A stretch of 48,259 nucleotides of DNA from IMG/VR virus record IMGVR_UViG_3300023220_000133, positions 1-48,259 of that record. The stretch is one strand, 5' to 3'. The notes under the pieces were generated by a model. That model did no database searches, was not told the DNA's origin, and saw only the letters and a list, made by a program, of their open reading frames with translations. This DNA comes from a virus. Position numbers and translations under genes: made by a program. Positions 6,009 to 14,836 of this stretch are shown piece by piece. How positions within the stretch are numbered: position 1 is the first letter of the stretch; every line of letters begins with the position of its first letter.

Positions 6009-7511
6009 GTGGAAGACCTAAAGCGCTGTTGTCGATCAAAGGCTTGGCGCTTAAGCAATTTGTACTGGATCAAGGACAAGCACGGCAAGAAGGTGAAGTT
6101 CAAGCCCAACAAACACCAGCGCAAGTTTCAGGCAGAGCGGCACGGCAGGGATTTGATCCTTAAGGCTCGGCAATTGGGATTTTCTACGTTCGTTCAGATT
6201 GACATGCTCGACGACTGCTTGTTTAACCCAAACACCAACGCGGGCGTGATTGCAGACACCACTGATAATGTGAAGACCATCTTTAAGGATAAGATCAAGT
6301 TTGCCTATGATGCCCTCAATACTATAATTAAAAGCAAGATAGCCGCCAAGAATGACGCGGCCAATGAATTACGTTTTGACAATGGCTCTGTGATCATTGT
6401 AGGCACCTCCTTGCGGTCTGGCACGTATTTGTATGTTCATATATCAGAGCATGGCAAGATATGTGCCAACTACCCCAAGAAGGCTAAGGAGATCAGAACG
6501 GGGACAATCCCCACCATCCCCCTCAACGGAAAGCTAGTCAACGAAAGCACGGCCATGGGAAGGCTTGGGGATTTCTATGAGGATTGCGAGAACTCCAGGA
6601 AGCGCCGCGAGTCCGGTATGGAGCCGACAAAGATACAATATAAGTTTCACTTCTATCCATGGTTTACTGATGACGAGAACCGGCTCGACCAGTATGTTTT
6701 TATCTCGGATGAGATGAATGAGTATTTCGATAGGATTGAAAAGGAAACTCACACCAAGCTTGATGTAGAACAACGGGCTTGGTATGTAGGTACTAAGGAA
6801 ATCCTCAAGGATGACATGAAGCAAGAACATCCCTCGACACCGAGAGAGGCCTTTGATGCATCGATAGAGGGCGCTTACTTCTCCCGGCAAATGGCGCAGA
6901 TACGAGCCAAGAACCAAATAGGTAGAATGCCTATTGCAACAGGAATACCTATTGAGACATTCTGGGATTTAGGCAAGGACACCACCTCAATCTGGTTTTT
7001 CCAGAAAGTGGGCTTTGAGTGGAATTTCATTGATTATTATGAGAATGACGGTGAATGGATGCAGTTCTATGTTGATATCCTGAAAGACAAGAAGGATGGC
7101 CTTGAGAAATATATGTACGGCGATTGCTACCTTCCCCATGACGGGACAAGGGCAAGCATGGGGAGTCCCAACAGTCCCGCCGACATATTACACAAAGCGG
7201 GGTTTAATGTTCGTATTGTTCCGAGGACGCCAGATAAGGCGATATCCATTGAACGGGCGCGGTATGCGATACCTAGGTGTAATTTTCATGTGGACAGATG
7301 CTCGCCAGGTATTATACACTTAGACAACTACCGCAAGGCCAAGGATGAGAAGAATGAGACATGGCTTAAATTGCCGGTACACGACAAGGCCAGCCACGGT
7401 GCCGACGCCTTCATGACTTTTGCCGATGGGTACTATCACGAGGAAGAGGTTGAGAACCAAGACGAAAGAGACTATGGTATGTCTGGTAAGAATGTAACAA
7501 CAGGATATTAG
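6009..7511 (+). CDS. terL: Terminase large subunit (packaging ATPase and nuclease)
   Basis: About 500 residues. The ATPase domain has the terminase-type Walker A LKARQLGFST near residue 52 and a Walker B-like strand YLYVHISEHG near residue 140. The C-terminal RNase H-fold nuclease begins at FWDLGKDTTSIWFF near residue 318, continues with GDCYLPHDG, and ends with the HGADAFMTFADGYY segment conserved in this class. It cuts concatemers and pumps DNA through the portal encoded just downstream. The start is uncertain. GTG at 6009 lacks a good ribosome binding site, while the frame is open back to 5970 and an ATT or TTG start after GGAGA is possible. Confidence 0.93.
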   Translation: MEDLKRCCRSKAWRLSNLYWIKDKHGKKVKFKPNKHQRKFQAERHGRDLILKARQLGFSTFVQIDMLDDCLFNPNTNAGVIADTTDNVKTIFKDKIKFAYDALNTIIKSKIAAKNDAANELRFDNGSVIIVGTSLRSGTYLYVHISEHGKICANYPKKAKEIRTGTIPTIPLNGKLVNESTAMGRLGDFYEDCENSRKRRESGMEPTKIQYKFHFYPWFTDDENRLDQYVFISDEMNEYFDRIEKETHTKLDVEQRAWYVGTKEILKDDMKQEHPSTPREAFDASIEGAYFSRQMAQIRAKNQIGRMPIATGIPIETFWDLGKDTTSIWFFQKVGFEWNFIDYYENDGEWMQFYVDILKDKKDGLEKYMYGDCYLPHDGTRASMGSPNSPADILHKAGFNVRIVPRTPDKAISIERARYAIPRCNFHVDRCSPGIIHLDNYRKAKDEKNETWLKLPVHDKASHGADAFMTFADGYYHEEEVENQDERDYGMSGKNVTTGY

Positions 7512-7513
7512 AG

Positions 7514-7726
7514 ATGACAAAGCCGGTTAATATGACTCTCCCTGAGAGGGCTGTTTCTCAAGCTAATGATTTGGTTTTCTCTATGAATGTTAAATCTAGG
7601 ACCGCTGCGGTAGAGAATGCGCTAAACTTGACCACGATAATTGTGAGCTATATCAAGTCGGGCAAAGAAGTACATATTGTAGACGATGATGGGAAAGAGC
7701 ATATCTTGCTTATTTCTGGAATATAA
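7514..7726 (+). CDS. Ribbon-helix-helix-like small protein
   Basis: 70 residues: MTLPERAVSQANDLVFSM, then SRTAAVENALNL. This fits the beta-strand, helix, helix order of Arc/CopG-type DNA-binding proteins, with an extra beta C-terminus (KEVHIVDDDGKEHILLI). Placed between terminase and portal. It could regulate the late operon or be a packaging accessory; neither is shown. Confidence 0.55.
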   Translation: MTKPVNMTLPERAVSQANDLVFSMNVKSRTAAVENALNLTTIIVSYIKSGKEVHIVDDDGKEHILLISGI

Positions 7727-7744
7727 TCCAACAACGGGATATTG

Positions 7745-9703
7745 ATGATGGTCTATGAAGAAACGGCAGTCGAAGAAAACCAAGAACCACAAGAAGAGGC
7801 GGATGACGCTGACTTGCTGGCATTTTACACCGAACAGGTGAACCTGATCCCGTTTCTTGACGAAGAGCAGATGGCAAAGATCACATCAATGGTCATGCAG
7901 GGCTTGCAAGAGGATGAATCCAGCGAGGCGGAGTGGGTTTCTGAAAACGAGGAAATCCATAAACTGTTAGGCCGTGCCACTGAGAGCAAGACATATCCTT
8001 GGCCTGATGCGTCTAACGTCAAATATCCTATGATACTGAGCGCAGCCCTGCAATTCAATGCGCGGGCATACCCCACAATCGTCAACAACGGCAATATAGC
8101 CCTTGCCAAGATAATCGGCGCTGATCCTGATAGTGAGAAGGAAAAGCGGGCGCAACGGGTATCTAAATTCATGTCGTTCCAAGTTCTTGAGCAAATGGAC
8201 GAATGGGATGGCGAGATGGACAAAATGATGCTCGGCCTGCCTATCGATGGCTGTGCATTTAAAAAGGTTTATTACGATCCCGAATCCCGTAAAAGCGTAT
8301 CTGATTATGTTCTAGCGGTTGATCTTGTGATTAACTCCAGCGCTACCAGTCTGGCCACATGCATGAGATATACTCACTTGGTAAACTTCTATCCCAATGA
8401 AATCGACACGTTTGTCAACATGGAGATATGGGAACCAATTGATATACAACAGACAGAGGGTGAATATGCCCCTGAGCAGTTCTGTGAGCAGCACACCTAC
8501 CTAGATTTGGATGAAGACGACACTTTTGAGCCATATTTGATCATATTCCACAAGGAAAGCGGTAAGGTCGTAAGAATTGTGGCAAATTATACCCTTGACG
8601 GCATTGAAATGAAGGGCGACGAGGTCATTCGTGTACAAAAGCGTGATTATTTCGTGAAATATGAGTGTTTTCCCGATCCTAGTGGCGGTTTCAAGGGTAA
8701 GGGCTTTGGCCAATTACTCAAGCCGTTGAATGATTCGTTTAATTCCATCTTGAACCAGCTTATCGATGCCGGTCACCTGTCCAATACAGGCGGCGGGTTT
8801 TTTGCTAAATCATTCAGGGGCGTTGCTGGCACATTGAGATTCAGCCCCGGTGAATGGAAAAAGGTTGATACTGGTGGCATGCCAATCAAAGATGCTATTG
8901 TACCTTTACCGATTAGAGAGCCGTCAAACGTCCTCTTCTCGCTCTTGGGCATGTTGGATGAGGCAGGCAAGAGTATATCATCTGTACAGGACGTAATGAC
9001 GGGCGGAGGCGCAGCTAGTGCAGCAGTAGGCACCACCTTAGCCTTGATCGAACAGGGCATGAAGGTTTACACCTCTATTTTCAAGCGCATTTATCGTTCG
9101 TTCAAGAAAGAGCTTCGGTTGCTCTATATCCTGAATGGCGATCATTTGACAGAAGAAGCATATCTTGCCGTACTTGATGACGAGCAGGCTTCTCTTGATG
9201 ATTTCGCAATGGACGGCATGGATATATTGCCCGCTGCCGATCCTAACATGGCGACCGATATCCAGAGAAACACACAGGCGCAGGCTCTTATGTCCCTTGT
9301 TGATGATCCTCGATTGAATGGCAGGAAGATACTTGAGAACGCCTTACGCTCCTTAGGAATTACTGATCCAGATGAATACATAGTACCGCCACCGGAGCCG
9401 GGGTCTTCACCGGCTGAAATGCTGGAGTTGGCGGAAGCTAACAGAAAACAACAGGAGGCAGACGCCAAGACAATCACCGCGAAGAGCAATCAATTCAAGG
9501 CATTATCTGATGCCGTGTTAAACCTCCAGAAAACGGAGGCCGAGGGCGGAGACGCTATAGTAAACGTTCAAGAAATGGGCGTAGTATTCGAATTAGCAAA
9601 ACAATTAGGAGTCATAGATGACACAAGTAACGGAGAGCCAGTTCCAAGACTGGATGCCCCAATGGATGAGGGAGTACCTAATCCGCAGCCTCAAGGAACT
9701 TGA
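7745..9703 (+). CDS. Portal protein, P22 type
   Basis: About 652 residues, close to the length of P22-family portals. The N-terminal region has the wing/stem pattern (SENEEIHKLLGRATESKTYP, then WPDASNVKYP). Residues about 320-440 carry GKGFGQLLKPLNDSFNSILN, the GGGFFAKSF loop, and SSVQDVMTGGGAASAAVG, where the stem and tunnel loop lie in this family. The C-terminus is a helical, acidic extension rich in Pro at the end. Twelve copies form the DNA channel at one capsid vertex and the docking site for terminase and the gp4-like adaptor. TTG at 7742 and ATGs at 7745 and 7748 are all possible starts. Confidence 0.93.
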   Translation: MMVYEETAVEENQEPQEEADDADLLAFYTEQVNLIPFLDEEQMAKITSMVMQGLQEDESSEAEWVSENEEIHKLLGRATESKTYPWPDASNVKYPMILSAALQFNARAYPTIVNNGNIALAKIIGADPDSEKEKRAQRVSKFMSFQVLEQMDEWDGEMDKMMLGLPIDGCAFKKVYYDPESRKSVSDYVLAVDLVINSSATSLATCMRYTHLVNFYPNEIDTFVNMEIWEPIDIQQTEGEYAPEQFCEQHTYLDLDEDDTFEPYLIIFHKESGKVVRIVANYTLDGIEMKGDEVIRVQKRDYFVKYECFPDPSGGFKGKGFGQLLKPLNDSFNSILNQLIDAGHLSNTGGGFFAKSFRGVAGTLRFSPGEWKKVDTGGMPIKDAIVPLPIREPSNVLFSLLGMLDEAGKSISSVQDVMTGGGAASAAVGTTLALIEQGMKVYTSIFKRIYRSFKKELRLLYILNGDHLTEEAYLAVLDDEQASLDDFAMDGMDILPAADPNMATDIQRNTQAQALMSLVDDPRLNGRKILENALRSLGITDPDEYIVPPPEPGSSPAEMLELAEANRKQQEADAKTITAKSNQFKALSDAVLNLQKTEAEGGDAIVNVQEMGVVFELAKQLGVIDDTSNGEPVPRLDAPMDEGVPNPQPQGT

Positions 9704-9872
9704 TGACCAGATAAAGGACGCTGCCAGCAGAGTTCTCGTATGTGATGAGGCACAGATAGATAGGGCAAGGCTAAACGTGGCAGGGCTGGCCGGACTCGTG
9801 GGAGCCTACGAGACAATACTAAACTTAGACATAAACACAGTAAATGAGGCACTTAGTAATGATGAAGAATGA
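9618..9872 (+). CDS. Hypothetical protein overlapping the portal gene end
   Basis: 84 residues, MTQVTESQFQDWMPQWMREY. The ATG at 9618 has a strong TTAGGAGT upstream and lies 86 bases inside the portal gene in another frame. Predicted helical (LKELDDQIKDAASRVLVCDE). Small proteins of this kind often sit between portal and scaffold genes. Function unknown. Confidence 0.75.
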   Translation: MTQVTESQFQDWMPQWMREYLIRSLKELDDQIKDAASRVLVCDEAQIDRARLNVAGLAGLVGAYETILNLDINTVNEALSNDEE

Positions 9873-10176
9873 AAGCGGGATTATCCCCATTGGAGACAGG
9901 GCTGTTGTATACGTCCCTGAGCTTGAAGAGAAGACAGATGGCGGCATAATCTTGCCGGACCAACTCAAAACCAGACAAGACGCGGCACAGGAGGCGGGCA
10001 CATTGATTGCTCGCGGTTCTACTTGTGATGCACAGCTTGAAGAATTCCCTGACATCGGTGCTAAGGTTTTGATTACCAAATATGCGGGAAATTCACACAA
10101 AGGCGTTGACGGCAAGATGTATAAAGTTGTCAGAGGTGACGACATCATAGCAAAAATGGAGAAGAGTAATGGATGA
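9859..10176 (+). CDS. GroES-like co-chaperonin (Cpn10 family)
   Basis: About 105 residues from ATG at 9859 (9862 is equally possible; GAGG lies upstream). It follows the Cpn10 pattern: IIPIGDRAVVYVPELEEKTD, then GGIILPD (mobile loop), AQEAGTLIARG, GAKVLITKYAGN, VVRGDDIIAKME. GroES proteins cap GroEL and form its folding chamber. Phage versions such as T4 gp31 adapt GroEL for the capsid protein. It lies directly before the scaffold and capsid genes, which suggests the same role here. The host GroES contact loop (usually GGIVL) reads GGIIL. Confidence 0.88.
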   Translation: MMKNESGIIPIGDRAVVYVPELEEKTDGGIILPDQLKTRQDAAQEAGTLIARGSTCDAQLEEFPDIGAKVLITKYAGNSHKGVDGKMYKVVRGDDIIAKMEKSNG

Positions 10177-11083
10177 TATTGTAGCATTGGCGAACGAGGC
10201 AGCGGAAGCCGCGCCACCAGATAACACGGTTGATGAACAGCGCGAAACCTTTGGAGCCGCAAGAATTGACGGCTGGGATGATCTTGACTCAGACACAAAA
10301 CTTCAAGAAATTACACGATCCGCCAAAGCTGTTGGCTGGAAGGATAAGGGAGAATTCAAGGGTGACCCGGATAAAGCCAGAGAAGATATAGCTTTTCTGA
10401 TGTACTCATTTGAAAATCACCAAATGACCCGCGCTGACTTTAAGGCGCTAAACGCAACCAACAAAGACAAAGACGCTCGGATCGAAAAGCTTGAAAAAGC
10501 CATGACCATTCAAACGAAGGCATTTGAAGCCAACCAAGCCGTTGCCATTGCGAATGTGCGGAAAGAGTACGCGACCAAGATAGACGATGCGATTGATGAT
10601 GGTGATAAATCTGAGGTTCATAAGCTCACTAAAGAACGTGACGAGGCTGTTGCAGAAACCAGACCAAAAGAAGAGGCGCAGAGCAATCCTGCTGATGACG
10701 CTGCCGTTGCAAAATTTGCAGAAGACAACATATGGTACGGCTACGACAAGGATATGACTGAGTTCACGAAGGCCCAGAGCGGTAAGGTTTACGCCGCTAA
10801 TCCCGGTCTTACGGTTGAGCAAAACCTCGATCAGGTTCTTATCAACGTTAAGGCTAAATTCCCCGAGAGATTTGCCACCGAATCGAAACCAGCCCCTCCG
10901 CCCTCTATTGTTGCCAAAGGTAAGAGAATTCCTGGTGGTGTTCGAAAGAAGGCAGAAACATTTGATAGTCTACCGCCAGACCTTAAAAATGCTGCCAAGG
11001 CGGCTGTATCCTTCGGATGGAATAAAGATGTTGAAGAGTTTGCAAAAGCTCACTACACACTAGAAAAACAGAAAGGCCAGTAA
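10169..11083 (+). CDS. Putative scaffolding protein
   Basis: 304 residues, highly charged, with long helices. Residues about 95-160 (KDKDARIEKLEKAMTIQTKA and TKERDEAVAETRPKEE) look like a coiled coil, the usual core of podovirus scaffolds. The region at 165-230 (AKFAEDNIWYGYDKDMTEFT) and the C-terminus (AAVSFGWNKDVEEFAKAHYT) repeat the motif W.KD..EF.KA, as does VGWKDKGEFKGDPDKA near residue 50. The position between portal and capsid genes supports the call; sequence similarity alone is weak. Confidence 0.65.
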   Translation: MDDIVALANEAAEAAPPDNTVDEQRETFGAARIDGWDDLDSDTKLQEITRSAKAVGWKDKGEFKGDPDKAREDIAFLMYSFENHQMTRADFKALNATNKDKDARIEKLEKAMTIQTKAFEANQAVAIANVRKEYATKIDDAIDDGDKSEVHKLTKERDEAVAETRPKEEAQSNPADDAAVAKFAEDNIWYGYDKDMTEFTKAQSGKVYAANPGLTVEQNLDQVLINVKAKFPERFATESKPAPPPSIVAKGKRIPGGVRKKAETFDSLPPDLKNAAKAAVSFGWNKDVEEFAKAHYTLEKQKGQ

Positions 11084-11084
11084 T

Positions 11085-11690
11085 ATGAATTGTCAAGGAA
11101 CAACAGCCGCAGGCACGCCCTGCAAGAGCCAAGCAACCGAAGGAGCCCATTGCAGGCACCACCAGCCCAAGAGTGAGGCATATACACCCCCTGAGACCGT
11201 CATTGAAGTCAGGGAGGTAACGCCCCCAGTCGCCTCCAGTGATGCATATGCCATCGCAGCCGCCGCTAGAGACAAGTCTGCAAAGAAGCGAAACCGTACC
11301 GGAGCCCTTACAGGACAGGTGCTTATTGCCGAGCAAATACCCGGCATGAGCCTGCGATGGGTTAACGGAAATGACATAAGGCTTGCACAGATGATTGAAA
11401 AAGGCTATACTTTTGTTGACGACAATAATAAAGTCATTTCGTCAAACGATGTAGGTGCTAGAAAGTCAATGCTAGTAGGCACAGGTAAGGATGATCAGCC
11501 GAGAAGGGATTATCTTATGCAAATACCTGTAGAATTCTACGAAGAAGATCAGCAATTAAAAGAGAATCGAATCCGTCAAACTGAGGCCGCTACTAAAGCA
11601 GCCATTCAGGGTGGCGATGCATTAGGCTCCGGCTCAAATTCAGTTGCATACGATCCTACGGGAGGTAACAGCCAATTTGATGTCGGGTAA
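11085..11690 (+). CDS. Virion-region protein with an N-terminal zinc-knuckle-like module
   Basis: 201 residues. Residues 3-26 (CQGTTAAGTPCKSQATEGAH, then CRHH) have the C..T..G..C.....G..C..H pattern of a small zinc-binding module. A low-complexity linker and a helical region follow (DIRLAQMIEKGYTFVDDNNK). The C-terminus is Gly/Ser-rich. It lies between the scaffold and the decoration-type gene, so it may be a capsid-assembly or minor head protein. The zinc module fused to a head-region protein is unusual. Confidence 0.6.
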   Translation: MNCQGTTAAGTPCKSQATEGAHCRHHQPKSEAYTPPETVIEVREVTPPVASSDAYAIAAAARDKSAKKRNRTGALTGQVLIAEQIPGMSLRWVNGNDIRLAQMIEKGYTFVDDNNKVISSNDVGARKSMLVGTGKDDQPRRDYLMQIPVEFYEEDQQLKENRIRQTEAATKAAIQGGDALGSGSNSVAYDPTGGNSQFDVG

Positions 11691-11708
11691 CTTACTCGGA
11701 GACTTCAA

Positions 11709-12278
11709 ATGGCTAATTCAGACAATGCGTATGGACTCCGCGCTATGCGGCACCTTAGCGGTAGCCCTTATAATGGCGCAGTCACCACATATCACGTTGC
11801 AGTCGGGGACGCTCAGGTAATCGCACCGGGCGACCCCGTTCTCATCACAGGCACAGCAGATACAGTCGGCATCCCTACCGTAGCACGCGCTACTAATGGC
11901 AGTCGTATCACTGGTATCATGGCTGCCGTCGCAAACGGTTTAAATAGCACGGTAGACTTTGATACCACGCTAAATACTGTCGCCTCAACCAATCAATATA
12001 TCCATGTAATCGATGATCCGACCGTTATCTTTAGCGCTCAGATCGACGATACACTTGTCGCGCTTAATATTGGCCTCAACGCCGATCTTATCGCCGCTGC
12101 ACCAGTTGCAGGCAAGTCCCAATGGGAAGTTGACCACTCCACGCTGGCCACTACAGCAACACTCCAAGTAAGGGTTCTTCGCCTCGTTCAGGATGAGGAA
12201 AACGCTCTTGGTGCTGATGCTAAGGTAGAAGTTCAGATTATGGCCCACACTCAAGCGCCAGGCACAGCCGGTATTTAG
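11709..12278 (+). CDS. Probable head decoration or minor capsid protein
   Basis: 189 residues. The N-terminus MANSDNAYGLRAMRHLSGSP, followed by YNG, is typical of a phage family encoded directly before the major capsid gene. The body is beta-rich, with conserved APGDPVLITG and GRI.GI-like strands. It probably binds the capsid surface (inference from family position). The ATG at 11709 follows GGAGACTTCAA. Confidence 0.7.
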   Translation: MANSDNAYGLRAMRHLSGSPYNGAVTTYHVAVGDAQVIAPGDPVLITGTADTVGIPTVARATNGSRITGIMAAVANGLNSTVDFDTTLNTVASTNQYIHVIDDPTVIFSAQIDDTLVALNIGLNADLIAAAPVAGKSQWEVDHSTLATTATLQVRVLRLVQDEENALGADAKVEVQIMAHTQAPGTAGI

Positions 12279-12288
12279 GAGATAAATT

Positions 12289-13197
12289 ATGTCAGGTATC
12301 ATCACCACGGGAAGTAACCCGAAACTATTATGGCCCGGACTTCACAGTCAATGGGGTCTTGTATACAACGAACACGGTTTTCAGTGTAAAGAACTGTTTA
12401 CGACCGAATCGTCCAGCCGCGCATATGAAGAAGATGTTGAGCTTATTGGCTTTGGTCTCGCTCCTGTTAAAGAGCAAGGCAAGTCAACCTCGTATGACAC
12501 TTCACGTCAAGGCTTCACCACTCGCTACACCAACAAGGCATATGCTCTTGGCTTCATCGTGACTTACGAAGAGCAAAAGGACAACCAATATGCTAAAGTG
12601 GCGGGACAGAGAACAAGGCGTCTTGCCTTTTCCATGCGCACCACCAAGGAGATTGTAGCGGCCAACGTTTATAACCGTGCATTCAACTCTTCATTCACTG
12701 GCGGCGATGGCGTATCCCTCTTGAATGCCTCTCACCCAACAGACAGCGGCAACCAGTCCAACGTTATTAGTGTGGCTGCTGATCTATCAGAAACTGCCAT
12801 TGAAGACTTGGCTATCCAGATTGGCGACATGAAGGACAGTCGAGGCCTCTTGATTGCTGCTCGCATTAAAAAGTTGATCATTCCTAACGAACTTCAATTC
12901 ACTGCCAAGCGTATTCTTGGTTCAGAATTGCAGAATGACTCGGCTGACAATGCGATCAACGCACTCAAGTCCAAAGGCACCATTCCCTCAGTTGTCATGA
13001 ATAACTATCTGACTGACGCTGATGCATGGTTTATTCAGACAGACGTTCCTGACGGTATGAGACATTACGAGCGTGAGGCAATTAGTTTCAGTGAAGACAA
13101 CGACTTCGACACCAAGAACCTCAAGTATAATTGCTATGAGCGTTATGTGTTTGGCTGGACCGATCCTCGCGGCCTTTACGGCTCTGCGGGTGCATAA
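12289..13197 (+). CDS. Major capsid protein
   Basis: 302 residues. It is placed where the coat gene belongs, after scaffold and decoration proteins. The pattern fits HK97-fold coat proteins of the Mu gpT or related group: AYALGFIVTYEEQKDNQYAK for the spine helix region, GVSLLNASHPTDSGNQSN for the loop, and ERYVFGWTDPRGLYG at the end. No protease gene is seen nearby and the N-terminus is short, so cleavage of a propeptide is not expected. A GGAGATAAATT leader gives a strong start. A weak hairpin follows the stop. Confidence 0.85.
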   Translation: MSGIITTGSNPKLLWPGLHSQWGLVYNEHGFQCKELFTTESSSRAYEEDVELIGFGLAPVKEQGKSTSYDTSRQGFTTRYTNKAYALGFIVTYEEQKDNQYAKVAGQRTRRLAFSMRTTKEIVAANVYNRAFNSSFTGGDGVSLLNASHPTDSGNQSNVISVAADLSETAIEDLAIQIGDMKDSRGLLIAARIKKLIIPNELQFTAKRILGSELQNDSADNAINALKSKGTIPSVVMNNYLTDADAWFIQTDVPDGMRHYEREAISFSEDNDFDTKNLKYNCYERYVFGWTDPRGLYGSAGA

Positions 13198-13199
13198 AC

Positions 13200-13219
13200 G
13201 AGTGGGGGTTTAGGCCCTC
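13200..13219 (+). terminator. Weak hairpin after the capsid gene
   Basis: GAGTGGG pairs with CCCTC (one bulged base) around a GGTTTAGG loop, followed by ATTTACTT instead of a U-run. It may attenuate transcription or protect the capsid mRNA 3' end. Weakly supported. Confidence 0.25.
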
Positions 13220-13277
13220 ATTTACTTACTATGATATTTCTTAACAGACCGTAATGCGGTTCATATGGAGTACTAAA

Positions 13278-14240
13278 ATGCCAAGTTCAAGTTTTCAATA
13301 TGGGTTTCCCCACGGCGTGACTATTCGCGGTGTACCCCTTCAACAAACACAGCCCGGCGAGGTTTTCTGGGTTAATTCAACAACCGTGCTTCCTAAAGGC
13401 GGCATAGGCGGATCAGATAAGAATAAAGGCACCTATCGACAGCCCCTTAAAACGCTTGACGGTGCTGTAGGTAAATGTACAGCCTCACGGGGTGATGTTA
13501 TTGTTTTGATGCCCGGATATACCGAGACGGTCTCAACCGCTACGGCTCTTGCCCTTGATGTGGCTGGCGTGGCTATTGTTGGCTTAGGCACTGGCACGCT
13601 TCGCCCTAACATCACTTTGGACACGGCAATCACCTCGACCATTGCGGTGACAGCGGATAATATCAGTATTAAGAACGTTATCTTCACGGCGGGTTTTGCT
13701 GATATCACCGAGTTATTCCATGGTGGGGCGTGCTGTTTCCATGTTGAAGACTGTAAATTCACAGCCTCCGCTGCTGATGTTAACTTCCTTGACATTGTAG
13801 GCACATCAACAACAGACAACGTAGCAGATGGTCTTTCTTTCTTGCACTGTGAGTGGATCGAGCCTGATACTGCTACTAAATCCTTAGTGAATGTCGATAG
13901 TGACCTTGACAGACTTTCGGTTGTTGACTGTATTGTCAATCTTGGTGTTAATGGTGTTCTTTCGTCCATTGGTGAAATTGCTGCCGGGAAAGACCTTACC
14001 AACGTTGTTATAAAGGGTAACTATGTCTCCAGACTGGTTGCAGCTTCTGCGGTTCAGTTGCTCACATTCGTTGATACGACCACAACAAATACTGGCTTGT
14101 GTCAGGATAATGTATGTCGGTCGCTCGATACGGCGGGTGAATTACTGATATCGGCAGGGACCAACATATCCCAGTACAACAATCTTTCCACATCGGTTAT
14201 CGATAAATCAGGCTACTTGCTCCCAGCCGCTGACAGTTGA
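13278..14240 (+). CDS. Structural protein with right-handed beta-helix character
   Basis: 320 residues from ATG 13278, preceded by TGGAG; an upstream in-frame ATG at 13254 lacks a ribosome binding site. The N-terminus (MPSSSFQYGFPHGVTIRGVP) and the GG.G.SKG..G...PL.TLD-like segment (DKNKGTYRQPLKTLDGAVGK) start a beta-helix domain with repeated strands (VAGVAIVGLG, ISIKNVIFTAG, SVVDCIVNLG). Such proteins lie just after the capsid gene in aquatic podo- and siphoviruses and may be head fibres (inference). Confidence 0.7.
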   Translation: MPSSSFQYGFPHGVTIRGVPLQQTQPGEVFWVNSTTVLPKGGIGGSDKNKGTYRQPLKTLDGAVGKCTASRGDVIVLMPGYTETVSTATALALDVAGVAIVGLGTGTLRPNITLDTAITSTIAVTADNISIKNVIFTAGFADITELFHGGACCFHVEDCKFTASAADVNFLDIVGTSTTDNVADGLSFLHCEWIEPDTATKSLVNVDSDLDRLSVVDCIVNLGVNGVLSSIGEIAAGKDLTNVVIKGNYVSRLVAASAVQLLTFVDTTTTNTGLCQDNVCRSLDTAGELLISAGTNISQYNNLSTSVIDKSGYLLPAADS

Positions 14241-14252
14241 TAGGAGGGCCTA

Positions 14253-14630
14253 ATGGCTGCTATTGTTCAAACCATCGTTAGCGGGGATCGCAACCTAGTT
14301 CTTCATGTGATTGGTGAGGGCGACACTGCCAGCACTACCATTGTGGACGTTTCCGCCCTCGCAGCTAACAGTCAAGGCGAGGCTGTGACAAAGGTTCGCC
14401 TTGATGAGATTTCATGGAAAACCGACGCTATCGTCATGCTTGACTGGGATGCCGACACAGACCTTACGTTCATGGTGTTGACTGCCGGTCAAGAGACCAC
14501 TGACTATAGGTCGGCAGGCGGTCTTAATAACAATGCAGGCACCGGAGTAACCGGAGATGTTAAGCTTGTCGCTGATGGCGGCGGATCAAGCTATTCTATG
14601 ACCCTCTATTTCACGAAGAAATATAGCTGA
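14253..14630 (+). CDS. Probable virion protein
   Basis: 125 residues, MAAIVQTIVSGDRNLVLHVI. Beta-rich throughout, ending SSYSMTLYFTKKYS. Directly follows the beta-helix protein with GGAGG upstream. Its exact role is not known to me; the pattern (strands KVRLDEISWKTDAIVMLDWD, TFMVLTAG) suits a compact beta-sandwich. Confidence 0.6.
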   Translation: MAAIVQTIVSGDRNLVLHVIGEGDTASTTIVDVSALAANSQGEAVTKVRLDEISWKTDAIVMLDWDADTDLTFMVLTAGQETTDYRSAGGLNNNAGTGVTGDVKLVADGGGSSYSMTLYFTKKYS

Positions 14631-14824
14631 TGCCCAGAACCGGAATAACGGATGAAAAAGGTAAAATTGAGTTTGTAACAAAGTCCAACCCTATGCCGGT
14701 GACTGGTTCGGATTTTATCATCTTGCTGTCATCTATTAACACAGAGCTAAAGTTACTGAACGAGCGTTTTGAAGAAGCATACGATACAGGCATTGAGAAA
14801 ACCGCCATTAAAGACGATTTATAA
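14630..14824 (+). CDS. Hypothetical small protein
   Basis: 64 residues, MPRTGITDEKGKIEFVTKSN, with a helical C-terminal half (LSSINTELKLLNERFEEAYD). Start codon overlaps the preceding stop. It may be a small virion linker or an assembly factor; no family recognised. Confidence 0.6.
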   Translation: MPRTGITDEKGKIEFVTKSNPMPVTGSDFIILLSSINTELKLLNERFEEAYDTGIEKTAIKDDL

Positions 14825-14836
14825 AGGATTAAGATA

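Noticed and set aside
13433-14002. 189-codon minus-strand frame opposite the beta-helix protein
   Set aside because: Typical antisense shadow within the rightward structural operon.
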